The notes under the pieces: generated by a model | Databases searched by the model: none | Seen by the model: only the letters and a program-made list of their open reading frames with translations | Told to the model about the DNA's origin: nothing | Made by a program: the position numbers and the translations under genes | Shown: one piece after another, positions 51,334 through 61,115 of the stretch | How the letters are laid out: the number at the start of each line of letters is the position of its first letter | Numbering within the stretch: position 1 is the first letter of the stretch | Assembly: GCF_050589645.1 (NCBI RefSeq) | Contig: NZ_JBNGOQ010000002.1 | Coordinates: 682,001-746,000 of the forward strand | Reading direction: 5' to 3' | Length of the DNA: 64,000 nt | From: JBNGOQ01 sp050589645 | GTDB taxonomy: Bacteria; Bacteroidota; Bacteroidia; Flavobacteriales; Flavobacteriaceae

Positions 51334-53430
51334 TTATTGCATTTTACTATTAACATATTCCAGTTCCTTACCACCCAATTCCTTGGATAGGTTTACAATA
51401 CGCTCCTTGTAGCGTTCTTCTTTTAAAAGTTTATCCAACATGGCTCTCGCATACTTTCTAAACTGCCAGGTATGATGGGTGGTTGCCTGTATCAGGTCCC
51501 GTAGGTTCTCATCGTTGAAATCAAACACCTCCTTGATCCATTGAAAGGCGAGCTGTCTCATCTCAAAAGGATAATTGGACGAGGTATATCCCCTTAGCTC
51601 CCTATAATACTCCAGTTTGCTTTCCTCATTATAAGCTTTGGTCAATAGCGCCAATGTAAGCCATAACAACCGCACATTGCCGTTCTGAAACCCAAACCAT
51701 TTCTTGCTTTGGTCCAAATAGGTCTTCCTATCATTCGGAAAATATACCCATAACTTATACAGGGCGTTTTCCAAAGTCACATAACTTTGGTCGTTGAGCA
51801 GCGTTTCAAACTTACTTTTTAGCTCCAAGGGCACTTTCTCCATCTGCACGGCCAAAGCCTGCCTTATTTGGGGTACGTTGGTGTCAAAAATTTTTATCAA
51901 AAAATCGATGGAAAGGGATTTATGATACGTGGACACGATTCTTTTCTTTAAATCAATGGATTCCGTGCTGTCCCAATAGCGTTGGATTATGGTTTCATTG
52001 CTTTCCGAACTGGTGGTGAGTTCCCGTTGTAGGAGATGGAATTGCTCAATATCCCCACAAGAGGCCCGTAAAGTTTGCATTGCCTTGGTGAATGGGAATT
52101 GCTTGTCTTGAAGCCATACCTTTTGAAAGTCCGACAGGTCGGTGTCACTGGCGCTCTCCATTTCCCATATCAAATCCTCAACGGTGGCATTTTTGAACTT
52201 AAACCGCTGCAGATAGTTTTTTATCCCCTGTTTGAAAGCCCGATTCCCAACACGATGGCGCAGCATAAACAGCGCCCAGGCCCCTTTTTCATAAAATGTT
52301 AGACTACTCGCCTTGGGGTCTACCAGGGCCTCGCCCTTTCCACTATCGGACAGCTCGCCCAATTGCTGGGCCGTATCATACAATTTCCAAAAAAAATGGA
52401 CATCCCCAAAAACCGCTTGCTCTGCCAGCAATGCATAATAGGTGGCAAAACCTTCATGGAGCCAATGGTGATTTCCATCTACCTCGGTCACGAGGTTACC
52501 AAACCATTGGTGCGCCATCTCATGGGCATTCACATTTACATAGTTCCGGTCCTTAAAGGCCATGGAATCCACAACATAGGCATCAGAAAAAATAGTGGTC
52601 CCCGTATTCTCCATCCCGGCATACAAAAAGTCCTTTACGGGGATTTGTTTATAGTTCTGCCAGGGATAGGCAAGCCCGATTTCCTGCTCCAAAAAATCAA
52701 AAATACGTTTGGTATACCTATACGTAGGCTCGGCCCTAAGACTGTCTTTTGGGTAATAGTACAACTCCAAAGGGATGCCACTCGACGAAACTTCCATTCT
52801 TTTTTGGTACTTTCCTATGGCGAAGGCCAGCAAATAGCTGCTCATGGGATGTTCCATGTCAAAGGACCAAAGCTTTAAACTATCCTTCTCCTCCATTTTT
52901 TTTAGTTTTCCATTGGCGATGATATCATAGCCGGGGTCAAAGCTCAGTTTAAGGTCATACACCACTTTCTCGTTCATATCATCGAAACTGGGAAGCCAGT
53001 GACTGGTGTATTTACCCTGTCCCTGGGTCCACACCTGTTGTAGAAAATCGCGATTTGAGATAGGATCTTCCCTATTCCAACCCATAAAATAAACCGTCTG
53101 TTTTGGTTTTGCCCTGTACGCCAGGGATAATTTGTAGGAGCGCCCGGGCTTTAGTCTTTTCTTAAGGCTTATCGTTTTTCCAGAATTCCGGAAGGGTACT
53201 TTTTTATTGTTTAGTCGCACGGTTTCAAAGTGCATGTTCCTCGCATCCAAAAAGAGGGAGTCCACCTTTTCCAAAACATCAAAGGTATATACTACCTCTC
53301 CACTCACCTCCTGGGCGTAAGGGTCAATATGCAAGGAAACGGCTCCCGTAATAAAATCCACTTTAGGTTGGGATTGCGCATAAGCGGTTAGACTGAAATG
53401 GACAAGGATAATAAGAAAAAGATATCGCAT
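51334..53430 (-). CDS. M1-family metallo-aminopeptidase, secreted
   Basis: The 698-residue protein (start ATG 53430) has a signal peptide (ending TAYAQ). It has the M1 catalytic set: GMEN at 272-275, HEMAH at 303-307 and Glu326 in LHEGFA. It cleaves N-terminal residues from peptides in the periplasm or at the surface. The frame extends to 53586, but that part overlaps the divergent recG promoter region and lacks family similarity. It contrasts with the pseudoenzyme at 27720, which lost these motifs. Confidence 0.93.
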   Translation of the reverse strand: MRYLFLIILVHFSLTAYAQSQPKVDFITGAVSLHIDPYAQEVSGEVVYTFDVLEKVDSLFLDARNMHFETVRLNNKKVPFRNSGKTISLKKRLKPGRSYKLSLAYRAKPKQTVYFMGWNREDPISNRDFLQQVWTQGQGKYTSHWLPSFDDMNEKVVYDLKLSFDPGYDIIANGKLKKMEEKDSLKLWSFDMEHPMSSYLLAFAIGKYQKRMEVSSSGIPLELYYYPKDSLRAEPTYRYTKRIFDFLEQEIGLAYPWQNYKQIPVKDFLYAGMENTGTTIFSDAYVVDSMAFKDRNYVNVNAHEMAHQWFGNLVTEVDGNHHWLHEGFATYYALLAEQAVFGDVHFFWKLYDTAQQLGELSDSGKGEALVDPKASSLTFYEKGAWALFMLRHRVGNRAFKQGIKNYLQRFKFKNATVEDLIWEMESASDTDLSDFQKVWLQDKQFPFTKAMQTLRASCGDIEQFHLLQRELTTSSESNETIIQRYWDSTESIDLKKRIVSTYHKSLSIDFLIKIFDTNVPQIRQALAVQMEKVPLELKSKFETLLNDQSYVTLENALYKLWVYFPNDRKTYLDQSKKWFGFQNGNVRLLWLTLALLTKAYNEESKLEYYRELRGYTSSNYPFEMRQLAFQWIKEVFDFNDENLRDLIQATTHHTWQFRKYARAMLDKLLKEERYKERIVNLSKELGGKELEYVNSKMQ

Positions 53431-53511
53431 AGTAGCTCTCTTGGGAAAGACAGCACCAAAATAAGAAATTTGCTTGTTGCAGGTGTATGGGTTTACCACT
53501 ATTTTAGTCTT

Positions 53512-55617
53512 ATGAATGCCAATTTTCTTCAAACCCCTATTTCTTATCTCAAGGGTGTTGGCCCCAATAGGGCAGATACCCTGCAATCAGAACTTGGCAT
53601 TCGGACCTATCAAGATCTTATCAACCTCTTTCCCAACAGGTACATCGATAAGACCCAATATTACAAAATTGGCGAACTGCAGCGGAGCAATGCCGAGGTG
53701 CAGCTTATAGGGAAAATAGTTCATATAAAGACCGTGGAACAGAAAAGAGGAACGCGTTTGGTCGCCTCTTTTATAGACAGTACAGGGGAAATGGAACTGG
53801 TATGGTTCCGAGGCCAGAAATGGATCCGGGACAACCTAAAGTTGAACACGCCCTATGTTATTTTTGGGCGCACCAATTGGTACAGTGGGAAATTTTCCAT
53901 GCCACATCCCGAAATGGAATTGTTGTCCGACCACGAAAAAGGGCTTCGGGTAGCCATGCAACCGGTTTACCCATCCACCGAAAAACTAAGCAATAAAGGA
54001 ATAACCAACCGGGTCATTACCAAATTAATGCAACAGCTGTTCATGGAAACTAAGGGGCAGTTTGCGGAAACCCTCTCCCCTGCCCTCCTGGATGAGTTAA
54101 AATTGGTATCCAGGAGCGATGCCCTCTTCAATATACATTTTCCCAAAAATCAGGTGCTTTTGGCCAAGGCGCAATTTCGATTAAAGTTTGAGGAGCTGTT
54201 GTACATTCAGTTGCAACTGATCACCAAAAAACTAGTGCGCAAACAAAGGATCAAAGGGTTTAACTTTGATCAGGTCGGGGAATTCTTTAATACGTTCTAT
54301 ACCGATCATCTCCCCTTTGAACTTACCTCTGCCCAAAAAAGAGTACTCAAGGAAATCCGACAGGACTTGGGAACCCATGCGCAAATGAATCGGCTTTTGC
54401 AGGGCGATGTGGGGTCTGGAAAGACCATGGTAGCGCTAATGACCATGTTGCTGGCCCTGGACAACGGTTTTCAGGCCTGTCTGATGGCCCCTACCGAAAT
54501 TTTGGCCACCCAACATTTTAACGGCATACGGGAACTATTGGGTTCTATGGGCGTGCAACTTGCGTTGCTCACCGGATCGGTAAAAAAGAAGGAGCGAAAC
54601 CGCATACACGAAACACTGGAAAACGGAGAATTGCAAATTTTGATAGGCACACATGCCGTACTGGAGGACAAGGTCCGGTTCAAAAATCTGGGATTGGCCA
54701 TTATTGACGAGCAGCACCGTTTTGGAGTGGCACAGCGTTCCAAGCTATGGCATAAAAATGAGATTCCCCCACATATCTTGGTCATGACGGCTACTCCTAT
54801 CCCGAGGACCTTGGCCATGAGCCTTTACGGCGACCTGGATATTTCGGTGATCGATGAACTGCCCCCAGGAAGGAAGCCGGTGAAAACGGTGCATCGTTAT
54901 GACAATAACCGATTAAAGGTGTTTCAGTTCCTCAAGGAGGAAATAAAAAAAGGACGGCAGGTATATATGGTCTATCCCTTGATCCAGGAATCCGAAGCGT
55001 TGGATTATAAAGATCTAATGGATGGTTATGAAAGTATGGTACGTGATTTTCCGTTACCCAACTACCAGATCTCCATTGTGCATGGGAAAATGAAAACTGA
55101 AGACAAGGACTATGAAATGGCGCGTTTCATCCGGGGCGAGACCCAGATCATGGTGGCCACTACGGTTATAGAAGTAGGTGTGGACGTTCCCAACGCCTCT
55201 GTAATGATTATTGAGAGTGCCGAACGTTTTGGGTTGTCCCAGCTACATCAATTACGTGGACGCGTAGGGCGGGGCGCTGACCAGAGCTATTGCATTTTGA
55301 TGACCGGACATAAACTTTCCACGGAGGCCAGGACCCGCTTGGAAACCATGGTGCGTACCCATGATGGTTTTGAAATTGCGGAAGTAGACCTACGTCTTAG
55401 GGGCCCTGGAGACCTTATGGGTACTCAACAAAGTGGGCTCCTCAACCTTAAAATTGCAGATATCGTAAAGGATAATGATATCTTAAAAACAGCGCGGTTC
55501 CATGCGCTCAAAATCCTACGGGCGGATCCGTTGCTTGACCATGAAGAAAACAAGGTGTTACGCCAAACTTATGCCTTATTGGTCAGACATAAAAACATAT
55601 GGAACTACATTAGCTAA
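53512..55617 (+). CDS. recG: ATP-dependent DNA helicase RecG
   Basis: RecG reverses stalled forks and branches Holliday junctions. The 701-residue protein has the N-terminal wedge domain, Walker A LLQGDVGSGKTMVA, DEQHRFG, the TATPIPRT motif and the RecG-specific QLRGRVGRG. The true start is ATG 53512 (MNANFLQTPISYLKGVGPNR); the longer frame from 53398 overlaps the divergent gene. A promoter-like pair, TTG (53477-53479) and TATTTTAG (53500-53507, one mismatch), is 20 bases apart just before the start. Confidence 0.96.
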   Translation: MNANFLQTPISYLKGVGPNRADTLQSELGIRTYQDLINLFPNRYIDKTQYYKIGELQRSNAEVQLIGKIVHIKTVEQKRGTRLVASFIDSTGEMELVWFRGQKWIRDNLKLNTPYVIFGRTNWYSGKFSMPHPEMELLSDHEKGLRVAMQPVYPSTEKLSNKGITNRVITKLMQQLFMETKGQFAETLSPALLDELKLVSRSDALFNIHFPKNQVLLAKAQFRLKFEELLYIQLQLITKKLVRKQRIKGFNFDQVGEFFNTFYTDHLPFELTSAQKRVLKEIRQDLGTHAQMNRLLQGDVGSGKTMVALMTMLLALDNGFQACLMAPTEILATQHFNGIRELLGSMGVQLALLTGSVKKKERNRIHETLENGELQILIGTHAVLEDKVRFKNLGLAIIDEQHRFGVAQRSKLWHKNEIPPHILVMTATPIPRTLAMSLYGDLDISVIDELPPGRKPVKTVHRYDNNRLKVFQFLKEEIKKGRQVYMVYPLIQESEALDYKDLMDGYESMVRDFPLPNYQISIVHGKMKTEDKDYEMARFIRGETQIMVATTVIEVGVDVPNASVMIIESAERFGLSQLHQLRGRVGRGADQSYCILMTGHKLSTEARTRLETMVRTHDGFEIAEVDLRLRGPGDLMGTQQSGLLNLKIADIVKDNDILKTARFHALKILRADPLLDHEENKVLRQTYALLVRHKNIWNYIS

Positions 55618-55637
55618 TAATCCTTGGGATCGCGCAT

Positions 55638-55665
55638 AAAAAAAACGCCCGACTTTCGCCGGGCG
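55638..55665 (-). terminator. terminator of the DUF2911 gene
   Basis: Read on the minus strand, CGCCCG (55665-55660) pairs with CGGGCG (55651-55646) across an 8-base loop and is followed by eight T. For the plus strand the T run is missing, so recG relies on something else. Confidence 0.75.
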
Positions 55666-55689
55666 CCGTTTCAAAAGAAACGTGTGGCT

Positions 55690-56799
55690 TTAATTTATAG
55701 CTTCACCTTTTTCAACTTTAGCAATATTGGCCGCAACCCGATCCTTGTTAACTTGTGCCGGGGCATTGTTTAGGGCCAATTTTAAATATTTAAGGGCAGA
55801 CTTGTTGTCCCCTTTCGCGGAATAGGCTCTTGCCAAACCGTAATTTACCGGCCAGGTGTCCTTATGGGCCTTTGCATTCCACTTAAAAATTTCCAATGCC
55901 TTATCGGTCTGACCCTGACCGATCAATTGTCGGCCGTATCCATGTACCTGAAAAACAGTACCCAACGGAAGGGCTTCCTGCATTAGGGCCTCAGCTTCCG
56001 CTGTCTTTCCCTGCTTGGCCAAAATACGGGACTTAATGCCCAGATTGTTGAAGGTCTTTTGGCTAAAGAACTGTCCGGAAATAGCAGCGTCTACCCAAGC
56101 CATAGCCTCGTCCAAATCACCATCGTTGTTCAAAGCAAAATTTGCTGCCTGTTCCCAACTCTGTCTGGTAAAACCAGGTTGTGTCTGAAGCTTTTGGCGT
56201 ACATCTGCCAAAACCACATCGGTAACGTCCACTTCTACCTTAAAGGGAATTTGTTTCTTCTCCCAATTTAGGGAAGCAACGGCTGAAGTAGCATCCACCC
56301 CGTTAAAGAGATAGGTCAGTTGTTCCGTATGCGGTACTTCGGAAGTAGTAACCTCCACCTTAAGGGCATCCTCTGCGGGGTCATAGAAATAACTGCCCCA
56401 GGCCCCATGATTTTTGGAGAAAATAACAGTGGCCTTGTCGCCTTCGTTGACGACCATATGTAAACCGTACTTTCCGGCAGCCAAGGGCTGTCCTTCAATT
56501 TTTACATCATGGGTAAACTTGATAATCGTGTTTTCATTGGCTCCGGCCCTCCAAGGCGATTCCTTGGCCGTGCCAAATCCTAAATTGTTCATACCATAAG
56601 GAACCAATTGTCCCCAAATTTCCCGGTCGTTCACACTGGGTCTGGAGTAGACAATAGTAATGTCAGTAATGCCCACACGCTGGGATACTTTTGCTTTTTG
56701 GCTACCTCTGGGGAGATCTAATTGCGCCATTGCCTCTGTGGAGAAAAACAGAAGGCATAGCGACACCATCAATAAATTTTTTGCGTACACTTTTTTCAT
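55690..56799 (-). CDS. secreted DUF2911 plus TPR-repeat protein
   Basis: The 369-residue protein has a signal peptide (about 1-25, ending AMAQ). Residues about 30-195 form the DUF2911 beta domain (VGITDITIVYSRPSVN, WRAGANENTIIKF, GLHMVV). From about 205 on, helical repeats (AMAWVDAAIS, AEALMQEALPLG, ALKYLKLALNN) look like TPR. DUF2911 proteins are common in Bacteroidota and of unknown role. It has its own terminator. Confidence 0.88.
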   Translation of the reverse strand: MKKVYAKNLLMVSLCLLFFSTEAMAQLDLPRGSQKAKVSQRVGITDITIVYSRPSVNDREIWGQLVPYGMNNLGFGTAKESPWRAGANENTIIKFTHDVKIEGQPLAAGKYGLHMVVNEGDKATVIFSKNHGAWGSYFYDPAEDALKVEVTTSEVPHTEQLTYLFNGVDATSAVASLNWEKKQIPFKVEVDVTDVVLADVRQKLQTQPGFTRQSWEQAANFALNNDGDLDEAMAWVDAAISGQFFSQKTFNNLGIKSRILAKQGKTAEAEALMQEALPLGTVFQVHGYGRQLIGQGQTDKALEIFKWNAKAHKDTWPVNYGLARAYSAKGDNKSALKYLKLALNNAPAQVNKDRVAANIAKVEKGEAIN

Positions 56800-56996
56800 G
56801 AGATTGTTAGTTGTTAATATTTAGTAATTAGGTTCAACTAAAGATAGATAGTGAAGCTACCTCAAACAGTTACCATTGTGTTAAAGTCAAGTGAAAGCGT
56901 GTTAAACTATCTTAATAATAGGTTAAATAGGAAAATCATATCCGTTGAACATCGTAATTCCGGAGCACTCATTCTGTTAAAAAAAATGGTTTTGTA

Positions 56997-57004
56997 TAAA
57001 TTTG
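56997..57004 (+). promoter_or_regulatory. -7 box of the leucine operon
   Basis: TAAATTTG matches TAnnTTTG and gives a leader of about 88 bases before leuC. The rest of the gap from 56800 shows AT-rich sequence without a further recognisable site. Confidence 0.45.
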
Positions 57005-57018
57005 TATCGTTGAAAATT

Positions 57019-57099
57019 ATGTGGAAAAATGGGGTGCTTTTGGATATTCTTTGCTCCTTTCCCCTAAAATATAAGTTACGAATACAAGAAGGAAAATGA
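57019..57099 (+). CDS. possible leucine-operon leader peptide (26 residues)
   Basis: A short frame MWKNGVLLDILCSFPLKYKL and six more residues lies in the leuC leader. Eight of its 26 residues are Leu, Ile or Val, five of them Leu. Its stop TGA overlaps the leuC ATG (ATGA), so translation could be coupled. No attenuator hairpin with a T run is seen, so a control role is only a possibility. Confidence 0.3.
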   Translation: MWKNGVLLDILCSFPLKYKLRIQEGK

Positions 57100-58505
57100 A
57101 AAAAACGCTATTTGACAAGGTTTGGGATTCCCATGTGGTACACAGTATTGAGAAAGGCCCCGATGTTTTGTTTATCGATCGTCATATGATCCATGAGGTC
57201 ACGAGTCCAGTGGCTTTTCTCGGATTGAAGCAACGGGGAATCGGGGTGATGTATCCGGAACGGACATTCGCCACCGCAGACCACAATACACCAACCATTA
57301 ATCAACATCTTCCGGTAAAGGACCCTCTATCGGCCAACCAACTTAAGGCCTTGGAGGAAAATTCCAGGGAATACGGTATTTCCTATTGGGGCCTGGGCCA
57401 TGAAAAGAACGGTATTGTCCATGTAGTGGGTCCGGAATACGGAATCACCCAACCTGGAGCAACAATAGTTTGCGGGGATTCGCATACCTCTACTCATGGT
57501 GCGTTTGGGGCAATTGCCTTTGGAATAGGCACCTCTGAAGTAGAAATGGTTTTGGCATCACAGTGTATCATGCAGCCCAAACCGAAAAAAATGCGAATCA
57601 ATATCACCGGAAGCCTCAGCAAAGCGGTTACACCAAAAGATGTGGCCCTTTTCATTATTTCTCAACTAACCACTTCAGGAGCAACGGGCTATTTTGTGGA
57701 ATATGCTGGTGAGGTTTTTGAAGGTATGACTATGGAAGGACGAATGACCGTGTGTAACCTAAGCATAGAAATGGGCGCCCGTGGCGGCATGATCGCTCCG
57801 GATGAAAAGACCTTCGATTATATCAAAGGGCGCGAGTTTACCCCCAAAGGAGCATCATGGGACAAGGCCATGGCCTATTGGGAGACCCTGCATACCGATG
57901 CCGGAGCCGTCTTTGACAAGGAGATTACCTTTGATGGCTCACAGATAGAACCCATGATTACCTACGGTACAAATCCAGGCATGGGCATGGGCATAAGCAA
58001 TGATATTCCCAAAGCGGAAGCCGTTGAAGGTGGCGTAGCTACCTATAAAAAATCCCTGCAATACATGGACTTTCATGAAGGGGATAGTATGCTAGGGAAA
58101 AAGATTGATTTTGTTTTCGTTGGTAGCTGTACCAATGGCAGAATAGAGGATTTTAGAGCCTTTACCAGCATGGTCAAGGGTCGGAAAAAGGCAGATCACG
58201 TTACAGCTTGGCTGGTCCCCGGTTCACATAAGGTGGAAAGGGCCATTAAAGAGGAAGGTCTTCTGGACATACTTCATCAGGCCGGTTTTGAGCTAAGGGA
58301 ACCGGGATGCTCTGCCTGCCTGGCCATGAACGAGGATAAGATTCCCCCGGGAAAATATGCGGTAAGTACTTCCAACAGAAACTTTGAGGGAAGACAGGGG
58401 CCCGGAGCCCGTACCTTACTGGCAAGTCCATTGGTAGCCGCTGCGGCTGCGATTACAGGAAAGGTAACCGACCCCAGGGAACTTATGGAACTGGAAACGG
58501 TGTAA
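57096..58505 (+). CDS. leuC: 3-isopropylmalate dehydratase large subunit
   Basis: LeuC with LeuD isomerises 2- to 3-isopropylmalate in leucine synthesis. The 469-residue protein holds the 4Fe-4S cysteines in GSCTNGR and GCSACLAMNEDK and the aconitase core CGDSHTSTHGAFGA. It is the first gene of an operon that continues with a four-helix-bundle gene, leuD, leuA and leuB. Length matches the family. Confidence 0.97.
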   Translation: MKKTLFDKVWDSHVVHSIEKGPDVLFIDRHMIHEVTSPVAFLGLKQRGIGVMYPERTFATADHNTPTINQHLPVKDPLSANQLKALEENSREYGISYWGLGHEKNGIVHVVGPEYGITQPGATIVCGDSHTSTHGAFGAIAFGIGTSEVEMVLASQCIMQPKPKKMRINITGSLSKAVTPKDVALFIISQLTTSGATGYFVEYAGEVFEGMTMEGRMTVCNLSIEMGARGGMIAPDEKTFDYIKGREFTPKGASWDKAMAYWETLHTDAGAVFDKEITFDGSQIEPMITYGTNPGMGMGISNDIPKAEAVEGGVATYKKSLQYMDFHEGDSMLGKKIDFVFVGSCTNGRIEDFRAFTSMVKGRKKADHVTAWLVPGSHKVERAIKEEGLLDILHQAGFELREPGCSACLAMNEDKIPPGKYAVSTSNRNFEGRQGPGARTLLASPLVAAAAAITGKVTDPRELMELETV

Positions 58506-58530
58506 CCCGCCAAACGCATATGCGCTAGAT

Positions 58531-58547
58531 GCTAAACGCTAAACGCT
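58531..58547 (+). repeat. short direct repeats before the inserted gene
   Basis: GCTAAACGCTAAACGCT is a tandem of GCTAAAC units just upstream of the four-helix-bundle gene. A related inverted phrase (TAAGCGCTTAGCC) follows that gene near 58921-58933. They suggest a small mobile or repeat-bounded insertion. Confidence 0.45.
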
Positions 58548-58553
58548 ATTTTA

Positions 58554-58901
58554 ATGAGGGATTATAGAAAATATGACATATGGAAATTAGGACATGAAAT
58601 CACTCTCAACATATATAAATTGTCAGCAGCTTTTCCAGAAGAAGAACGCTATGGTATAACCGGTCAGGTGAGAAGGGCCGCTTATTCCATTCCCTCGAAT
58701 ATAGCGGAGGGGTGTGGTAGGTCATCTGACGCTGAATTCAAAAGGTATTTGACTATCTCGCTTGGTTCTGCCAGTGAATTGGAGTATTTCACCATGTTAA
58801 TTAGGGATTTGGGGTACATTAAGGAATCTGATTTTGACACACTATATGATGACGTTAATAAAGTAAGACGAAGTCTGAACAACCTTATAAATAAAGTTTG
58901 A
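58554..58901 (+). CDS. four-helix-bundle protein (23S rRNA intervening-sequence type)
   Basis: The 115-residue protein matches the S23 four-helix-bundle family: YDIWKLGHEITLNIYKL, RYGITGQVRRAAYSIPSNIAEG, and YLTISLGSASELEYF. Such proteins were first found inside 23S rRNA insertions and are now known as stand-alone genes of unknown function in Bacteroidota. Here it sits between leuC and leuD, so it must be co-transcribed with the leucine genes or carried on a repeat-flanked insertion. No catalytic residues are evident. Confidence 0.88.
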   Translation: MRDYRKYDIWKLGHEITLNIYKLSAAFPEEERYGITGQVRRAAYSIPSNIAEGCGRSSDAEFKRYLTISLGSASELEYFTMLIRDLGYIKESDFDTLYDDVNKVRRSLNNLINKV

Positions 58902-58948
58902 TAACAACGGCGGAAAGCGGTAAGCGCTTAGCCAATAGCAATAAAATA

Positions 58949-59545
58949 ATGGCATACGATAAATTCAACATATTGACCAGTACGGCAGTACCCCTTCCCA
59001 TAGAGAATGTGGATACCGATCAAATTATTCCAGCACGTTTTCTAAAGGCGACCGAACGGAAAGGGTTTGGTGATAATCTGTTCAGGGATTGGCGATACCA
59101 TCCAGATGGTACACCCAAGACGGAATTTCCCTTGAACGACCAAAAATATACGGGGAAAATTTTGGTTGGTGGCAAAAACTTTGGTTCAGGCTCTTCACGT
59201 GAGCACGCCGCATGGGCGGTTTATGATTACGGCTTTAGATGCGTAGTTTCCAGTTTTTTTGCGGATATTTTCCGGGGCAACTGTTTAAATATCGGTGTCC
59301 TTCCGGTACAGGTAAGCCCAGAATTCCTTCAAAAAATATTTCAGGCAATAGAGGCCGATCCCACTACGGCGCTAGAGGTCAACCTACCTGACCAAACCAT
59401 TACCCTTCTTTCCTCGGGTGCTCAGGAACGCTTCGATATCAATGACTATAAAAAAGGAAATATGCTCAATGGCTTTGATGATATTGACTACCTGCTGAAC
59501 ATCAAGCAGCAGATCGGTGACTTTGCCCAGGACACACCATTATAG
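58949..59545 (+). CDS. leuD: 3-isopropylmalate dehydratase small subunit
   Basis: The 198-residue swivel-domain subunit has the LeuD marks PIENVDTDQIIPARFLK and GKNFGSGSSREHA. The start is ATG 58949 (MAYDKFNILTSTAVPLP); a longer frame to 58898 overlaps the four-helix-bundle gene. It partners LeuC and shares the operon. Length matches the family. Confidence 0.96.
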   Translation: MAYDKFNILTSTAVPLPIENVDTDQIIPARFLKATERKGFGDNLFRDWRYHPDGTPKTEFPLNDQKYTGKILVGGKNFGSGSSREHAAWAVYDYGFRCVVSSFFADIFRGNCLNIGVLPVQVSPEFLQKIFQAIEADPTTALEVNLPDQTITLLSSGAQERFDINDYKKGNMLNGFDDIDYLLNIKQQIGDFAQDTPL

Positions 59546-59577
59546 ACTTTGCGTTTTCATCGGGAACAGACTTTGAA

Positions 59578-61095
59578 ATGAAGAAAAGAAAGATTGAAAT
59601 AATGGACACCACCCTACGGGATGGTGAACAGACCTCAGGGGTATCCTTTTCGGTTTCGGAAAAACTTACACTGGCCAAGCTCCTATTGGAAGAACTCCAA
59701 GTAGACCGTATAGAAGTGGCCTCGGCAAGGGTGTCCGAGGGGGAGTTACGAGCGGTGCAGCAAATTACCGAATGGGCCGGGTCCATGGGGTATCTGGATC
59801 GGGTGGAGGTACTTACCTTTGTGGACAATGGCGTGTCGCTGAAATGGATGCAAAAGGCCGGTGCCAAAGTGCAGAACCTATTGACCAAAGGTTCTATGAA
59901 CCATTTGACCTACCAGCTGAAAAAAACACCGGAAGCCCACTTCAGCGATATCCAAAAAATTATTGCCCGTGCAGAAACGGTGGGAATTGATACCAACGTC
60001 TACTTGGAAGATTGGAGCAACGGCATGCGAAACTCTCCCGAATACGTGTTTCAGTATCTGGATTTTCTGGCCACGCAGCCCGTAAAAAGAATCCTGCTGC
60101 CGGATACCTTGGGCGTGCTTACCCATTCCGAGACCCATACGTTCATCAGTGAGATCATAACCCGCTATCCCCATATTCACTTCGATTTTCATGGGCACAA
60201 CGATTACGACCTCAGTGTGGCCAACGTAATGGAAGCACTTAAGGCGGGGTGCCATGGCCTGCACCTGACGGTGAACGGTATGGGTGAACGGGCGGGAAAC
60301 GCTCCCCTGGCTAGTGTGGTAGCTGTCGTAAACGACTTTATGCCCGAATTGAAAATCACCGTACGCGAATCATCCCTTCACAAGGTGAGTAAATTGGTCT
60401 CTGCCTTCACAGGGTTCGGAATTCCAGCAAACAAGCCCATTGTAGGCGATAATGTTTTTACACAAACGGCAGGCATCCATGCGGACGGGGATAGCAAAAA
60501 GAACCTGTATTTTAATGACCTGTTGCCCGAACGTTTTGGACGAAAACGCACCTACGCCCTAGGCAAAACTTCGGGCAAGGCAAACATTCAAAAAAACCTA
60601 CAGGAACTGGGACTTACTCTGAACGATGATGAATTGGGCAAGGTTACCCAACGCATCATTGAACTGGGCGATAAAAAAGAAAAAGTAACCAAGGAAGACC
60701 TGCCCTATATTATTTCGGATGTGCTCGATAGCGAAGCCTACGAGAAAAAGGTCTTGGTTAAGTCGTATGTACTTACCCATTCCAAGGGGTTAAAGCCGTC
60801 CACTACGGTATCATTGGAAATCCACGGAAAACAGTATGAAGAAAATGCGCAGGGCGATGGACAGTTCGATGCCTTTATGAACGCCATAAAAAAAGTCTAT
60901 ACCGCAGAAAAATTGGAACTTCCCAAACTAATTGATTATGCGGTACGTATTCCTCCGGGAAGCCATTCGGACGCACTTTGCGAAACCATTATCACCTGGG
61001 AAAAACAAGGCAAGGATTTTACCACTAGGGGATTGGATTCCGATCAAACCGTATCGGCCATAAAGGCCACCGAAAAAATGCTCAATATTATATAA
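59578..61095 (+). CDS. leuA: 2-isopropylmalate synthase-family enzyme
   Basis: The 505-residue enzyme condenses acetyl-CoA with 2-oxoisovalerate (or a related 2-oxoacid). It has DTTLRDGEQTSG, the metal motif HFDFHGHNDYD and GMGERAGNAPLASV, and residues from about 390 on form the leucine-sensing regulatory domain. The N-terminal part differs from the classical LeuA enough that a citramalate-synthase-like specificity cannot be excluded, but the operon supports leucine synthesis. Confidence 0.88.
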   Translation: MKKRKIEIMDTTLRDGEQTSGVSFSVSEKLTLAKLLLEELQVDRIEVASARVSEGELRAVQQITEWAGSMGYLDRVEVLTFVDNGVSLKWMQKAGAKVQNLLTKGSMNHLTYQLKKTPEAHFSDIQKIIARAETVGIDTNVYLEDWSNGMRNSPEYVFQYLDFLATQPVKRILLPDTLGVLTHSETHTFISEIITRYPHIHFDFHGHNDYDLSVANVMEALKAGCHGLHLTVNGMGERAGNAPLASVVAVVNDFMPELKITVRESSLHKVSKLVSAFTGFGIPANKPIVGDNVFTQTAGIHADGDSKKNLYFNDLLPERFGRKRTYALGKTSGKANIQKNLQELGLTLNDDELGKVTQRIIELGDKKEKVTKEDLPYIISDVLDSEAYEKKVLVKSYVLTHSKGLKPSTTVSLEIHGKQYEENAQGDGQFDAFMNAIKKVYTAEKLELPKLIDYAVRIPPGSHSDALCETIITWEKQGKDFTTRGLDSDQTVSAIKATEKMLNII

Positions 61096-61115
61096 CACAA
61101 ACCACCGATAATTAG

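Noticed and set aside
53398..53511. N-terminal extension of recG by 38 codons
   Set aside because: It overlaps the divergent M1 gene and its start, and RecG similarity begins at 53512.
56851..57018. The longer 82-codon frame before leuC
   Set aside because: It starts upstream of the -7 box, so only its last 26 codons could be on the leuC message.
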